Origin: CAMUQR01 sp963526735
GTDB taxonomy: Bacteria > Patescibacteriota > Saccharimonadia > Saccharimonadales > Saccharimonadaceae
Reading direction: 5' to 3'
NCBI GenBank assembly: GCA_963526735.1
Contig: CAURNU010000003.1
Span: 1-64,000 of the forward strand
DNA: 64,000 bases
A model generated the notes under the pieces. The model searched no databases. It saw nothing but the letters and a program-made list of their open reading frames with translations, and was not told the origin of the DNA. The position numbers and the translations under genes were made by a program. Of this stretch, positions 24,400 to 32,459 are shown in pieces; within the stretch, counting starts at the first letter, position 1; each line of letters starts with the position of its first letter.

Positions 24400-25002
24400 C
24401 TAAAACCATCGGAAGTTGGTGAGTGGGAAGAGGCGCATGCTGACTGGACCGACGACGGTATGAAAAGGCACTTGACCGAGGCCATTGCGTGAGTCGTAGG
24501 AATGGCTACCTTCGCGGTGGTCACCAATAACAAACAAATGACTATCTTGAACTTCTACGTTATCAACTTCTCCAGAGATCTCGGTACTCATCGGGTCTTT
24601 AAGGTCTTTATTGGGGTCAAAACCATCAGGGTGTTCTTTGTTAACAACGGTAATTTTGTTATTTTTAATGGTTACGCGATCGCCGGGTAAGCCAACCACA
24701 CGCTTAATCAGATAGCGATCCTGCTGGCGTGAAGCATGTTGAGGATTTTCAAAAACAATAATTTCGCCACGCTTCGGGATATAAGGTGTGTTTTTAATCT
24801 GAGCCCAAGTCACTGGTAGGCGATTAACGATTACTCGATCGTTCTGAAATAGAGTATTTTCCATACTGCGGCCAACGATGCTGTAGCTACGGAAGACAAA
24901 AGCATTGATCAATAAAGTACCACAAATAACAGAGGCAACAAAGAAAATAATATTAGCAATGTCTCGAGCTCGATTTTTGCGATTGATACTGATTTGGGTC
25001 AT
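24400..25002 (-). CDS. lepB: Signal peptidase I
   Basis: LepB cleaves signal peptides on the outer face of the membrane. The 200-aa protein has one N-terminal membrane segment (about residues 14-36), the catalytic Ser in GRSMENTL and the catalytic Lys in YLIKRVVGLPGD, then the GDHREGSHSYDSR box. It matches the Gram-positive type with a single anchor. TATAAT ends 9 bases before the ATG, so the leader is at most about 3 bases. Likely clients in this window are the secreted proteins at 19901 and 32460. Confidence 0.93.
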   Translation of the reverse strand: MTQISINRKNRARDIANIIFFVASVICGTLLINAFVFRSYSIVGRSMENTLFQNDRVIVNRLPVTWAQIKNTPYIPKRGEIIVFENPQHASRQQDRYLIKRVVGLPGDRVTIKNNKITVVNKEHPDGFDPNKDLKDPMSTEISGEVDNVEVQDSHLFVIGDHREGSHSYDSRNGLGQVPFHTVVGPVSMRLFPLTNFRWF

Positions 25003-25011
25003 AACATAACT

Positions 25012-25040
25012 ATTATACTAGAATAAATAATAATTTTAAA
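25012..25040 (-). promoter_or_regulatory. Promoter of lepB
   Basis: On the minus strand TTTAAA (25040-25035), 17 bp, TATAAT (25017-25012), then 9 bases to the lepB ATG. Its -35 lies 2 bp from the -35 of the divergent LCP promoter. Confidence 0.72.
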
Positions 25041-25042
25041 GG

Positions 25043-25071
25043 TTGAATATTTAGGTCATTATCGGTATGAT
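25043..25071 (+). promoter_or_regulatory. Promoter of the LCP gene
   Basis: TTGAAT (25043-25048), 17 bp, TATGAT (25066-25071), then 11 bases to the ATG at 25083. Confidence 0.7.
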
Positions 25072-25082
25072 AAATACTGGTT

Positions 25083-26810
25083 ATGAATAAGAAATTTGGT
25101 TCTATTGATGGTTTTAAAACGCGACAATCGCAGTCGCTTGCTTCTAAAAAGTCGACTAATGGCGTTAGTTATTACAAACCGCTAGTGGCTGGCAAAAAGA
25201 CAGCGTTAAGTGCTTCGAAGCCTATCGCTCCGCGACCAATTCAGCGGGCGGTAGCGCAATTTGCTAATCGTGAAGTTAGTCGCCAAAAGCACTCTGTAAT
25301 GTCTGAGCGCTCAAGTTTGGTGGGCAGTGCAAAAACCAATTCGACGGTATCGGCGCCAAAACGCAAATCGTTCTTGCCGACTAAACGCCCGCCCGAGAAG
25401 CAACTCGATGATTTTTTTGATACGCCTGATGGTAAAAAATCAAAACCCGCTAAGCCTAAAAAATCTAAAAAACGGTTAATCATTAAACTCGTTATTTTAA
25501 CGATTCTGATAGTGATTGGGTTTTTCGGTTATCGCTATGTTTCTCGTTTGATGAAAGCGGCAAATGTCATCGGTGGTGGTAATATTATCGACATTCTGAA
25601 AAAAGAACCGTTAAAACAAGATCAAAACGGCCGGACTACTTTCTTGTTGTTTGGTACAGAAAGCAATGACCTCAATAGTCAACACGGTGGACCGCTATTA
25701 ACCGACTCATTGATGGTGGTGAGCTATGATAATAACACTAAGCAAGCGTCGATGATTAGCATTCCACGTGATTTATGGATTAAGCATGAAAAAACTTGTT
25801 TCGTTGGTAATTATGCCAAAATCAATACTGTTTATCAGTGCGGTTCTGACAATGGCAAGGATCAAAAGGCTGGTGCTGAGGCGCTAGTGCGTAAGATTTC
25901 ACAAGTTATTGGCCTGGATATTCAATACTATGCTCATATTCAGTTCCAAGCCGTGGTGAAATTAGTCGACGCCGTTGGCGGTGTCGAAGTGATGATCGAA
26001 AGTCCGGATCCGCGTGGTATTTATGATCCGAACTTTGACTGGCAATGTAATTATAAATGTACGCTTGTCAAATACAAAAACGGTCCAACTGGGCTGATGG
26101 ATGGACAGCGAGCGTTAGCCTTGATGCGGGCGCGTAATGCTCAGGGTGGGTATGGTCTGCCGAACTCGAACTTTGATCGAGAAAATAATCAGCGTAAAGT
26201 GTTAATTGCTCTGGCTAAAAAAATGACTGACAATGGCGTGACGAGTAATGTGGAAAAAATGACGGGTATTTTAGAGACTCTGGGTGATTATCTCCGAACT
26301 AATCTCAATGCTAAAGAAATTCGCTCGATGATGATGACGATGAAAGAAATTGCCAATCAGTTTGAATCGAACGCTATTGAGTCAGTTAGTCTAATCGAGG
26401 TAGTGCGCAGTGGCAATATTAATGGCCAGTCGGTGATTATGCCACAAGCTGGCGTTGAGCAATATGGTGCTATTCATAAATTTATTAAACAACATATTAG
26501 TCAACAACCTTTTATGAAAGAAAAGCCAACGGTTACAGTCCTTAATGGCAGTGGCAAATCTGGTTTAGCCCAAAAATTAGCTGATCAACTGTCGGAACAA
26601 GGTTTTGAAATTGTCCGAGTTGGTAATGCAAGTGGTGAGCTAAAAGGTGGCGGTTTAGTTTTTCAAAAAGTGGGCATCGAAAAGCCAAAGTCATATGAAT
26701 ATCTCCAAAAAACTTTCAGTCTCACTACTGATGTAGCGCAACAATCTAAATACAGCAACGAATCAGCTGATTTTGTGATTGTTATTGGTCCGGAAACAGT
26801 TATTAAATAA
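25083..26810 (+). CDS. LytR-CpsA-Psr (LCP) family protein with LytR C-terminal domain
   Basis: LCP enzymes attach polymers carried on lipid to peptidoglycan. The 575-aa protein has a long basic, Ser/Lys-rich cytoplasmic N terminus (1-128), a membrane segment at about 131-150, the LCP domain at about 186-345 with LLFGTESND, LTDSLMVVSYD, MISIPRDLWI and the Arg-rich RALALMRARN, and a C-terminal LytR_C domain (about 480-570) beginning VTVLNGSGKSGLAQKL. The N-terminal extension is unusually long for the family. The leader is about 5 bases without a Shine-Dalgarno. Confidence 0.9.
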   Translation: MNKKFGSIDGFKTRQSQSLASKKSTNGVSYYKPLVAGKKTALSASKPIAPRPIQRAVAQFANREVSRQKHSVMSERSSLVGSAKTNSTVSAPKRKSFLPTKRPPEKQLDDFFDTPDGKKSKPAKPKKSKKRLIIKLVILTILIVIGFFGYRYVSRLMKAANVIGGGNIIDILKKEPLKQDQNGRTTFLLFGTESNDLNSQHGGPLLTDSLMVVSYDNNTKQASMISIPRDLWIKHEKTCFVGNYAKINTVYQCGSDNGKDQKAGAEALVRKISQVIGLDIQYYAHIQFQAVVKLVDAVGGVEVMIESPDPRGIYDPNFDWQCNYKCTLVKYKNGPTGLMDGQRALALMRARNAQGGYGLPNSNFDRENNQRKVLIALAKKMTDNGVTSNVEKMTGILETLGDYLRTNLNAKEIRSMMMTMKEIANQFESNAIESVSLIEVVRSGNINGQSVIMPQAGVEQYGAIHKFIKQHISQQPFMKEKPTVTVLNGSGKSGLAQKLADQLSEQGFEIVRVGNASGELKGGGLVFQKVGIEKPKSYEYLQKTFSLTTDVAQQSKYSNESADFVIVIGPETVIK

Positions 26811-26827
26811 CCATAATTGTTTAAGTA

Positions 26828-26836
26828 TGGTATAAT
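26828..26836 (+). promoter_or_regulatory. Extended -10 promoter with a 104-base leader
   Basis: TGG-TATAAT (hexamer 26831-26836). The leader to 26946 holds a strong AAGGAG at 26853-26858 that is followed by GTG TAA (26861-26866), a start codon directly followed by a stop, and later ATG TAA at 26892-26897. No Shine-Dalgarno precedes the ATG at 26947. Confidence 0.5.
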
Positions 26837-26946
26837 AAACGCTATAACAGGGAAGGAGAAGTGTAATTTTCTCATAAAATTATAATAAATTATGTAACCG
26901 GAAGGTGTGCAACCAGCGATTACAATACAAAAGCGTGTGATAAACA

Positions 26947-27798
26947 ATGAAGAAGAATAAACTAGCTAAAATACAAACTCAATCAGAGTCTGAGAAGTCG
27001 CCTAAGCGACGATTACGACCAAGGCCAAAAACCACTAATTTCATCAGTGGGGCGGTATATATTATGTTAAATATCGTGCTGGCTTTGATGGTGGTCGGGG
27101 CGGTAGATTTGTTTGATTCACCGTGGTTGGGGCTGGTGATTATCGCAATTAGCAAATGGCGGATTTTTGCTGTGAAAATTCGTTTCTGGTGGGCGAATCT
27201 CGCTTCGAATTTTACTGATGCACTGGTCGGAGTAAGTTACGTATTCTTAATTAGCTATCTTGGCTATGAACATTTTTACTATCAGCTGGGACTGGCGGGC
27301 CTATATCTAATTTGGTTGTTGTTTATCAAACCAGGCACGACTGAAGTAAAAGTGATGGCACAATGTCTGATTGCGATGTTCGTGGCGAATCAGACTTTAT
27401 CACTGTTTGCTTATAATTGGCATGTTGGACTATTTTTACTAGCAGAAATGTTTATTGCATACAATGTGATGGGGCATTATCTGCGCAATTCTGATTTTGA
27501 AAGTCAATATACTCGGCTAATGAGTGGAATTTGGGGGCTGATTATGATGGAATTGGCGTGGATTTATTGGCACTGGACAGTAGGATATACTTTTTTGGCT
27601 GGTGTGAAAATCTCCCAGTTTGCGATTGTTTCAACCGTGTTAACACTTTTGGCGCATAAAGTGCTGTATTTTATGAATCAAGAACCGGGTATTGAACGGC
27701 GACAAGCGCGGTTAGATATGGTCGCTTCGAGCATATTTGTGGTGATTTTAATTATTGTGATGATTGTATTTTTCTCTAAACCGGTGACTACAATCTGA
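26947..27798 (+). CDS. Multi-pass membrane protein of unknown function
   Basis: The 283-aa protein has a basic N terminus (1-35, with RRLRPRPK) and about seven or eight hydrophobic segments, including ones near 38-55, 60-72, 92-105, 110-125, 137-155, 157-172, 195-215, 222-240 and 258-277. No family motif is evident. The last segment ends close to the C terminus, FFSKPVTTI. It precedes htrA by 25 bases in the same direction, so the two may be co-transcribed. The start codon is uncertain because no ribosome binding site precedes it. Confidence 0.7.
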   Translation: MKKNKLAKIQTQSESEKSPKRRLRPRPKTTNFISGAVYIMLNIVLALMVVGAVDLFDSPWLGLVIIAISKWRIFAVKIRFWWANLASNFTDALVGVSYVFLISYLGYEHFYYQLGLAGLYLIWLLFIKPGTTEVKVMAQCLIAMFVANQTLSLFAYNWHVGLFLLAEMFIAYNVMGHYLRNSDFESQYTRLMSGIWGLIMMELAWIYWHWTVGYTFLAGVKISQFAIVSTVLTLLAHKVLYFMNQEPGIERRQARLDMVASSIFVVILIIVMIVFFSKPVTTI

Positions 27799-27823
27799 TT
27801 TTAATAAAGAGTAAAGGAGAAAG

Positions 27824-29020
27824 ATGGAAAAAGAAGCAAAAGATACAAACGAACCAATCAAAGTGGAAACTCATGTGATTGATCAACAAGCGCATGTAAA
27901 CCCTACGAAGGTTAAAATTTTAAAAATTTCGACAGTGGTTAATCTGGCGTTGTTAGGACTGTTGGCGCTATTGTTGGTGCCGGCTGTTTGGGTGCGTATG
28001 AATAATCCTCAGTCGACTGAGAAAAAACCAACCATGATTCAGCAATCAGCTGTTGATAAAAACAATCAGAATTTCAGCGAGAACTCAATTAGTTCGGTAG
28101 TCGAAAAAGTCGCCCCGAGTGTGGTGTCGATTGTCACCGCCTCGGTCAATCGTTATACGATGGATACTGAGCAGAGCGGAGCCGGAACTGGTGTGATTTT
28201 GTCAGATACAGGTTACATTTTAACCAACAAACACGTGGTCAAAAATTCAACTCAACTACGAGTGGTGACTAGTGACGGCGAAACTTATGATGATGTCAAA
28301 GTAGTTTTTCAGGATCCGTTCAATGATTTGGCGTTTTTAAAAGTCGCAAATCCGAAGAATTTTAAAGCAATTGAAATTGGTGACTCAAAAACCGTCAAAG
28401 TCGGTCAATCAGTGATTGCAATTGGTAATTCCTTGGGTCAATATCAAAATACGGTGACGCGAGGTATTATCTCAGGTACAAATCGAAGCATTACAGCTCA
28501 AGGTAGTGACCGTAGCGTCGAAAACTTAACGGATATGCTTCAGACTGATGCAGCGATCAATCCAGGTAATTCAGGCGGTCCGCTTGTGAATGCTGGCGGT
28601 CAGCTGATTGGGATCAACACAGCCGTCACGCAGGGCGCGAATGGATTAGGCTTTGCGATTCCGATCAGTGCTGCTAAAGGCGTGATCAAACAACTTGGTC
28701 GCAATGATGATCAAATTCAACGAGCAATGCTTGGTGTGCGCTATATCGCCGTTAATCCAGCCATCGCTAAAGATAAAAATCTGACCGAAAAACAGGGCGC
28801 ATTAGTGACCGGCAGTGTTATTCAAGGTTCATCAGCTGAAAAAGCTGGCCTTAAAGAAGGCGACATAATCATGAAAGTTAATGGTTTGGAAGTTGGTAAA
28901 ACCAGCGGTTTGAGCACCTTATTATCAGAATATGCAGTTGGTGATGAAGTAGAACTGGTGATTAAGCGTGGTACTGAAACTATTACCTCTAAGGTTAAAT
29001 TGCAGGCTGCTCAGAATTAA
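27824..29020 (+). CDS. htrA: HtrA/DegP-type serine protease with PDZ domain
   Basis: This envelope protease and chaperone degrades misfolded exported proteins. The 398-aa protein has one membrane anchor (about 29-50), the trypsin-like domain with His137 in LTNKHVV, Asp168 in FNDLAF and Ser250 in PGNSGGPL, and a C-terminal PDZ domain (about 300-395) with SSAEKAGLKEGDIIMKVNG. The N terminus is cytoplasmic. AAAGGAG precedes the ATG. Its 3' end overlaps the end of convergent prmC by 26 bases, with no terminator hairpin between them. Confidence 0.94.
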   Translation: MEKEAKDTNEPIKVETHVIDQQAHVNPTKVKILKISTVVNLALLGLLALLLVPAVWVRMNNPQSTEKKPTMIQQSAVDKNNQNFSENSISSVVEKVAPSVVSIVTASVNRYTMDTEQSGAGTGVILSDTGYILTNKHVVKNSTQLRVVTSDGETYDDVKVVFQDPFNDLAFLKVANPKNFKAIEIGDSKTVKVGQSVIAIGNSLGQYQNTVTRGIISGTNRSITAQGSDRSVENLTDMLQTDAAINPGNSGGPLVNAGGQLIGINTAVTQGANGLGFAIPISAAKGVIKQLGRNDDQIQRAMLGVRYIAVNPAIAKDKNLTEKQGALVTGSVIQGSSAEKAGLKEGDIIMKVNGLEVGKTSGLSTLLSEYAVGDEVELVIKRGTETITSKVKLQAAQN

Positions 29021-29903
29021 AATAATATTGAGCTAAAAATTGCCTATTCAAGTCGACCACAGTAATGTAGTCGACTTGTTTAATATTGGTAAAATTATGC
29101 CATAGGAGGTATTCACTGATAGCTGATTGTTGAATAGGGTCAGACTCAAGCAGAAGCCAACCGTGAGTAGAATTATTGTTCATGGTAATAAGCTGATCAA
29201 TGAGTCTAAAAATCAGAGCAATCCCCTCATTGTCAGCATAGAGAGCTAAGTCTGGTTCAAAATCGACGTTTTTGATAAACGACCATTGGCGATCAACATA
29301 TGGTAGGTTAGCTAAGATAAAATCAAATGATGCTTGCGGAATATCTTTTAATAAATCACTGATAATAAAGTCGGCTGTAATATGGAGCGCTTGAGCGTTG
29401 TGGTGGGCGATATCTAGGGCTGATTCGGAAATATCTGCCAGTGTTAGCTGATAATTAATTCCGCGTTGAGCGAGTTCGCTCGCGAGTGTCAGTCCCAGAG
29501 CGCCACTGCCACAACCAACATCAAGTATTTTAACAGCGCTATTTGATTGAACAATAAAATTATTATTTACAATTTGTAAAGCTTGTTCAATCATTACCTC
29601 TGATTCAGGACGGGGAATTAAGACTGCCGGACTAACTTGAAATAACCGACCGTAAAACTCTTTTGAGTTAGTGATGTAGGCAAGGGGATAGTTATCGAGT
29701 CTTTGAGCTAAAATTTGATTCAGCGTGGAGATCTGATCATTATCGAGATTATCGTTGAGACGGAGCTGCAATTGCAGGCGATCACATCGCAAGACGAAGC
29801 TCATCAACAGTTCCGCTTCGAGTCGAGCATTGTTGATAAAATTACAACGTTTTAATTGAGTGGTGGCTTGAGTGAGCCAATCACTAATTGTTAGCTTCGG
29901 CAA
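28995..29903 (-). CDS. prmC: Release factor glutamine methyltransferase
   Basis: PrmC methylates the Gln of the GGQ motif in RF1 and RF2. The 302-aa protein has the N-terminal helical domain (about 1-80), the AdoMet motif ILDVGCGSGALGL and the substrate-binding motif as NLPYV, where NPPY is more usual. LIPRPESEVM is also typical. It overlaps the end of prfA by 20 bases, so the methylase is coupled to its substrate. prfB, the other substrate, is at 59336. Confidence 0.92.
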   Translation of the reverse strand: MPKLTISDWLTQATTQLKRCNFINNARLEAELLMSFVLRCDRLQLQLRLNDNLDNDQISTLNQILAQRLDNYPLAYITNSKEFYGRLFQVSPAVLIPRPESEVMIEQALQIVNNNFIVQSNSAVKILDVGCGSGALGLTLASELAQRGINYQLTLADISESALDIAHHNAQALHITADFIISDLLKDIPQASFDFILANLPYVDRQWSFIKNVDFEPDLALYADNEGIALIFRLIDQLITMNNNSTHGWLLLESDPIQQSAISEYLLWHNFTNIKQVDYITVVDLNRQFLAQYYFNSEQPAI

Positions 29904-30957
29904 GGTTTAGTTCGCTTTCGTAGGCTTTGAGTCGTTCGATTAAGTCGTCAATCTCACCATTCATAGCTGACGGAATATTGGAGCGCGAATAGCTAATGCG
30001 GTGATCGGTGATGCGATCTTGAGGAAAATTATAAGTTCGAATTTTTTCACTACGATCGCCAGAACCAATGAGCTTGCGACGTTTTTCGTCGAGCTGTGAT
30101 TGTTCGGCTTCGATTTTGGCTTGCAATAATCGGCTACGCAATACGCTCATAGCCTTAAGCTTATTTTTAATTTGTGATTTTTCGTCTTGGTTAGCGACTA
30201 CGATACCGGTCGGAATGTGGGTGATGCGTACGGCACTGTCAGTGGTGTTGACGCTCTGGCCACCATGACCACCTGAGCGATAAACATCAATTCGTAAGTC
30301 ACTGGGATTGATTTCGATGTCGGTTTCTTCGGCTTCAGGCAGAACCGCCACGGTGACGGTGCTGGTATGAATTCGACCCTGACTCTCAGTAGCGGGAACA
30401 CGTTGGACACGGTGAACACCTGATTCAAACTTCAAGGTGCCATATGGCGCATCACCAGCGACTTTAAAAATCACTTCCTTGTATCCACCGGTGTCGTTGG
30501 AGCTTTCGCTGAGTAATTCGGTCTTAAGACCGTGGTTTTCACAAAAACGCAAGTACATGCGCATCAATTCAGCAGCAAACAAACTGGCCTCGTCTCCGCC
30601 AGCGCCAGCCCGAATCTCAATAATGGCATTTTTATCATCATTAGGGTCTTTTGGTAGTAGCATAAACATCAATTCTTGTTCGGCGACTGCTAAGGCCGTC
30701 TCGCTGTCGGTGATTTCGAGTTTGGCTAATTCTGCTAGCTCGCCTGATTCAAGTTCAACTAGTTCTTTTGCTTCGGTGATATTTTTTTCTAAAGTAGCGA
30801 TTTGCTCAGCGGTCGAGATGATTTTTTCGAGCTCTGCTAGTCGCTTGTTTTTTGCAGAAAAATCCGGCGCCGTGTAGGCACTGGGCGTGCTTAAAAACGC
30901 CTCAATCTCCCGATATTCAGTCTGCAGTTTTTTCAAATTTAAATCAATTTTTGCCAT
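29884..30957 (-). CDS. prfA: Peptide chain release factor 1
   Basis: RF1 ends translation at UAA and UAG. From the ATG at 30957 the protein has 357 aa. The codon-recognition PAT (PxT type) lies in RVPATESQGRIHTS, and the catalytic GGQ lies in RSGGHGGQSVN around residue 230. An in-frame start at 30999 is rejected because it lies upstream of the -10 box and adds a non-homologous MKNYSVFGIITNNI. TGG-TATAAT lies 13 bases before the chosen ATG, giving a leader of about 6 bases without a Shine-Dalgarno. Confidence 0.94.
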   Translation of the reverse strand: MAKIDLNLKKLQTEYREIEAFLSTPSAYTAPDFSAKNKRLAELEKIISTAEQIATLEKNITEAKELVELESGELAELAKLEITDSETALAVAEQELMFMLLPKDPNDDKNAIIEIRAGAGGDEASLFAAELMRMYLRFCENHGLKTELLSESSNDTGGYKEVIFKVAGDAPYGTLKFESGVHRVQRVPATESQGRIHTSTVTVAVLPEAEETDIEINPSDLRIDVYRSGGHGGQSVNTTDSAVRITHIPTGIVVANQDEKSQIKNKLKAMSVLRSRLLQAKIEAEQSQLDEKRRKLIGSGDRSEKIRTYNFPQDRITDHRISYSRSNIPSAMNGEIDDLIERLKAYESELNLAEANN

Positions 30958-30970
30958 AATATTGTTAGTT

Positions 30971-30999
30971 ATTATACCAAAAACAGAGTAGTTTTTCAA
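30971..30999 (-). promoter_or_regulatory. Promoter of prfA sharing its -35 hexamer with ung
   Basis: On the minus strand TTGAAA (30999-30994), 17 bp, TGG-TATAAT (30976-30971). The same six base pairs read TTTCAA on the plus strand at the -35 position of the ung promoter. Confidence 0.72.
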
Positions 31000-31022
31000 A
31001 AAACTTGAACTCGTGCTAAGAT
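30994..31022 (+). promoter_or_regulatory. Promoter giving a leaderless ung mRNA
   Basis: TTTCAA (30994-30999, weak), 17 bp, TGC-TAAGAT (hexamer 31017-31022). The ung ATG at 31029 comes 6 bases after the -10. Confidence 0.6.
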
Positions 31023-31028
31023 AAACTT

Positions 31029-31688
31029 ATGACATTTACGACTTGGCGACAGCTGATTGAGCATGAAGCTCAGCAAGATTATTTTAAGCAACTATGGCAT
31101 AAAGTTGAGGAGGCGCGGGCTTGCGGGGCAGTTTTTCCGGAGCGTCGGGAGATTTTTTCGTGTTTTGAGGCATGTCCACTTGAGCAGGTCAAGGTGGTGA
31201 TTATCGGGCAGGATCCGTATCATGGCGCCGGGCAGGCACATGGTATGAGTTTTTCGGTCAAGCCGGGTGTTAAAATCCCGCCATCGCTCCGTAATATTTT
31301 CTTAGAATTAAAAAATGACTTGGGAATTGAACCACCAGCGACTGGTTATTTACGACCATGGGCGGAGGAGGGCGTGCTTCTGATGAACACTTCGTGGAGC
31401 GTGGAGCAGGGCAAACCGGCCAGTCACGCTCAGCTCGGTTGGATGGAGTTTACTGAACATGTGCTAGATTTTTTGAACGAAATGGAGCGACCACTGGTGT
31501 TTGTGCTGTGGGGCGCGCACGCCCAAAAAGTTGGTGCCAAAATTACCAATCCGCGTCATTGTAAAATTGAAACCGCCCATCCGTCGCCTTTTTCGGCTAA
31601 TCGAGGCTTTCTCGGCTCAAAACCATTTTCAAAAATCAATGATTTTTTAATCAAAACCGGTCAGCAACCGATTGATTGGCGGTTATGA
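31029..31688 (+). CDS. ung: Uracil-DNA glycosylase
   Basis: Ung removes uracil from DNA. The 219-aa protein is a family 1 enzyme with the catalytic loop GQDPYHG (Asp62), the GVLLMNTSW strand, the Leu-loop/His motif HPSPFSANRGF (His184; HPSPLS is more usual) and FVLWGAHAQ. It ends in TGA, one of the genes showing that UGA is a stop here. It has no Shine-Dalgarno and starts at the predicted +1. Confidence 0.95.
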   Translation: MTFTTWRQLIEHEAQQDYFKQLWHKVEEARACGAVFPERREIFSCFEACPLEQVKVVIIGQDPYHGAGQAHGMSFSVKPGVKIPPSLRNIFLELKNDLGIEPPATGYLRPWAEEGVLLMNTSWSVEQGKPASHAQLGWMEFTEHVLDFLNEMERPLVFVLWGAHAQKVGAKITNPRHCKIETAHPSPFSANRGFLGSKPFSKINDFLIKTGQQPIDWRL

Positions 31689-31705
31689 CAATAGTAGGTT
31701 ACTGC

Positions 31706-31802
31706 GATTAATTATGTTTCGACTCGATGGTGGCAATTCGCTCATCTGAAGAATCGCTTATTGCCAGCCTAGATTATTAATCTCGCTGAAACATAATTAA
31801 TC
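31706..31802. repeat. Large inverted repeat with 15-bp perfect arms
   Basis: GATTAATTATGTTTC (31706-31720) is repeated in inverted form as GAAACATAATTAATC (31788-31802). Between them a second inverted pair, TGGCAAT (31731-31737) and ATTGCCA (31760-31766), nests in the loop, so one long branched hairpin can form. It lies between the convergent genes ung and rpmE2 and is separate from the terminator at 31836-31860. I do not recognise it. Confidence 0.7.
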
Positions 31803-31835
31803 AGCTATTATGTGTCTGGTTGATTGTGTAGAACT

Positions 31836-31860
31836 AAAAACCTCCCATCTGGGAGGTTTT
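31836..31860. terminator. Bidirectional terminator between ung and rpmE2
   Basis: AAAACCTCCCA and TGGGAGGTTTT form an 11-bp perfect stem around TC, with A and T tracts outside. Confidence 0.87.
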
Positions 31861-31876
31861 ACAGATTAATATTAGA

Positions 31877-32206
31877 TTATTTGTCGTTTTTGTCAGCTTT
31901 TTTAGCTTTTGGGGCTTTTTGGGCTGCTAATTTTTTCTCTAAAGCTTCTTTGTGCTTGCGGGCAGCTTCGAATTTAGCCTTGAAGCGGTCAACACGACCT
32001 TCGGTGTCGATAATCTTTTCTTCACCGGTGAAGAATGGGTGAGAAGCGCTCGAAATGTGGATTTTTACCAATGGATATTCCTTGCCATCTTCCCATTTAA
32101 TCGTTTCGGTGGTCGGAGCGGTGCTTCGAGTTAGAAACGAAAAACCCGCTGCTTCGTCGCTAAATACGACGAGCCGATAATCTTGGGGGTGGATATTCTT
32201 TTTCAT
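31877..32206 (-). CDS. rpmE2: 50S ribosomal protein L31, type B
   Basis: From the ATG at 32206 the protein has 109 aa. It starts MKKNIHPQDYRLVVF and contains VKIHISSASHPFFTGEEK, the type B L31 core without the zinc-binding cysteines of type A. The C-terminal 45 residues are an extra Lys/Ala/Glu-rich extension. An upstream in-frame TTG at 32215 is rejected because it overlaps the -10. TATAAT ends 8 bases before the ATG, so the leader would be zero to two bases. Confidence 0.9.
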   Translation of the reverse strand: MKKNIHPQDYRLVVFSDEAAGFSFLTRSTAPTTETIKWEDGKEYPLVKIHISSASHPFFTGEEKIIDTEGRVDRFKAKFEAARKHKEALEKKLAAQKAPKAKKADKNDK

Positions 32207-32214
32207 AAGGTGCA

Positions 32215-32243
32215 ATTATACACTAGCCTGTGCCAAAAGTCAA
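32215..32243 (-). promoter_or_regulatory. Promoter of rpmE2
   Basis: On the minus strand TTGACT (32243-32238), 17 bp, TATAAT (32220-32215), 8 bases from the ATG. The -35 continues as TTGACTTTT. Confidence 0.82.
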
Positions 32244-32250
32244 AATCAAG

Positions 32251-32274
32251 AAAAAGGCCCGCCGAGGGCGGGTC
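32251..32274 (-). terminator. Orphan terminator reading on the minus strand
   Basis: GACCCGCC and GGCGGGCC form an 8-bp GC-rich stem around CTC, followed on the minus strand by CTTTTTCTTG. It lies just upstream of the rpmE2 promoter, and no annotated gene on that strand precedes it. Confidence 0.6.
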
Positions 32275-32361
32275 AATGATTAACGTAATTCCGCTGAGTG
32301 TTTGGCTAAGGTGACTTCATATCTATATCAAAACGGTCTGGTTTTTTTCAAAAAGATTATG

Positions 32362-32371
32362 TATAATTATA
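32362..32371. promoter_or_regulatory. Possible divergent -10 box
   Basis: TATAATTATA is a -10 hexamer on both strands (32362-32367 plus, 32371-32366 minus). The plus-strand copy would start the 523-aa protein mRNA with a leader of about 85 bases; -35 matches are weak. Confidence 0.45.
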
Positions 32372-32459
32372 AGGATAACCAAAAATATAAAAAAGGGAGT
32401 ATTGAGGCAATGCTAGGCCACTCTTCTGCGTCAAACCTTAATCTATACGGAATATAAAT

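Noticed and set aside
22600..24400. parS sites near parAB.
   Set aside because: I saw no 16-bp palindrome of the TGTTTCACGTGAAACA type; reading by eye could miss a variant.
30437..30877. Open frame of 146 codons on the plus strand inside prfA.
   Set aside because: prfA is certain on the other strand; the antisense product is Ser-rich and has no family features.
31706..31725. TTATGTTTC in the inverted repeat resembles the XerD half of a dif site.
   Set aside because: The other half does not match a XerC arm at the right spacing, and the long symmetric arms are not typical of dif.
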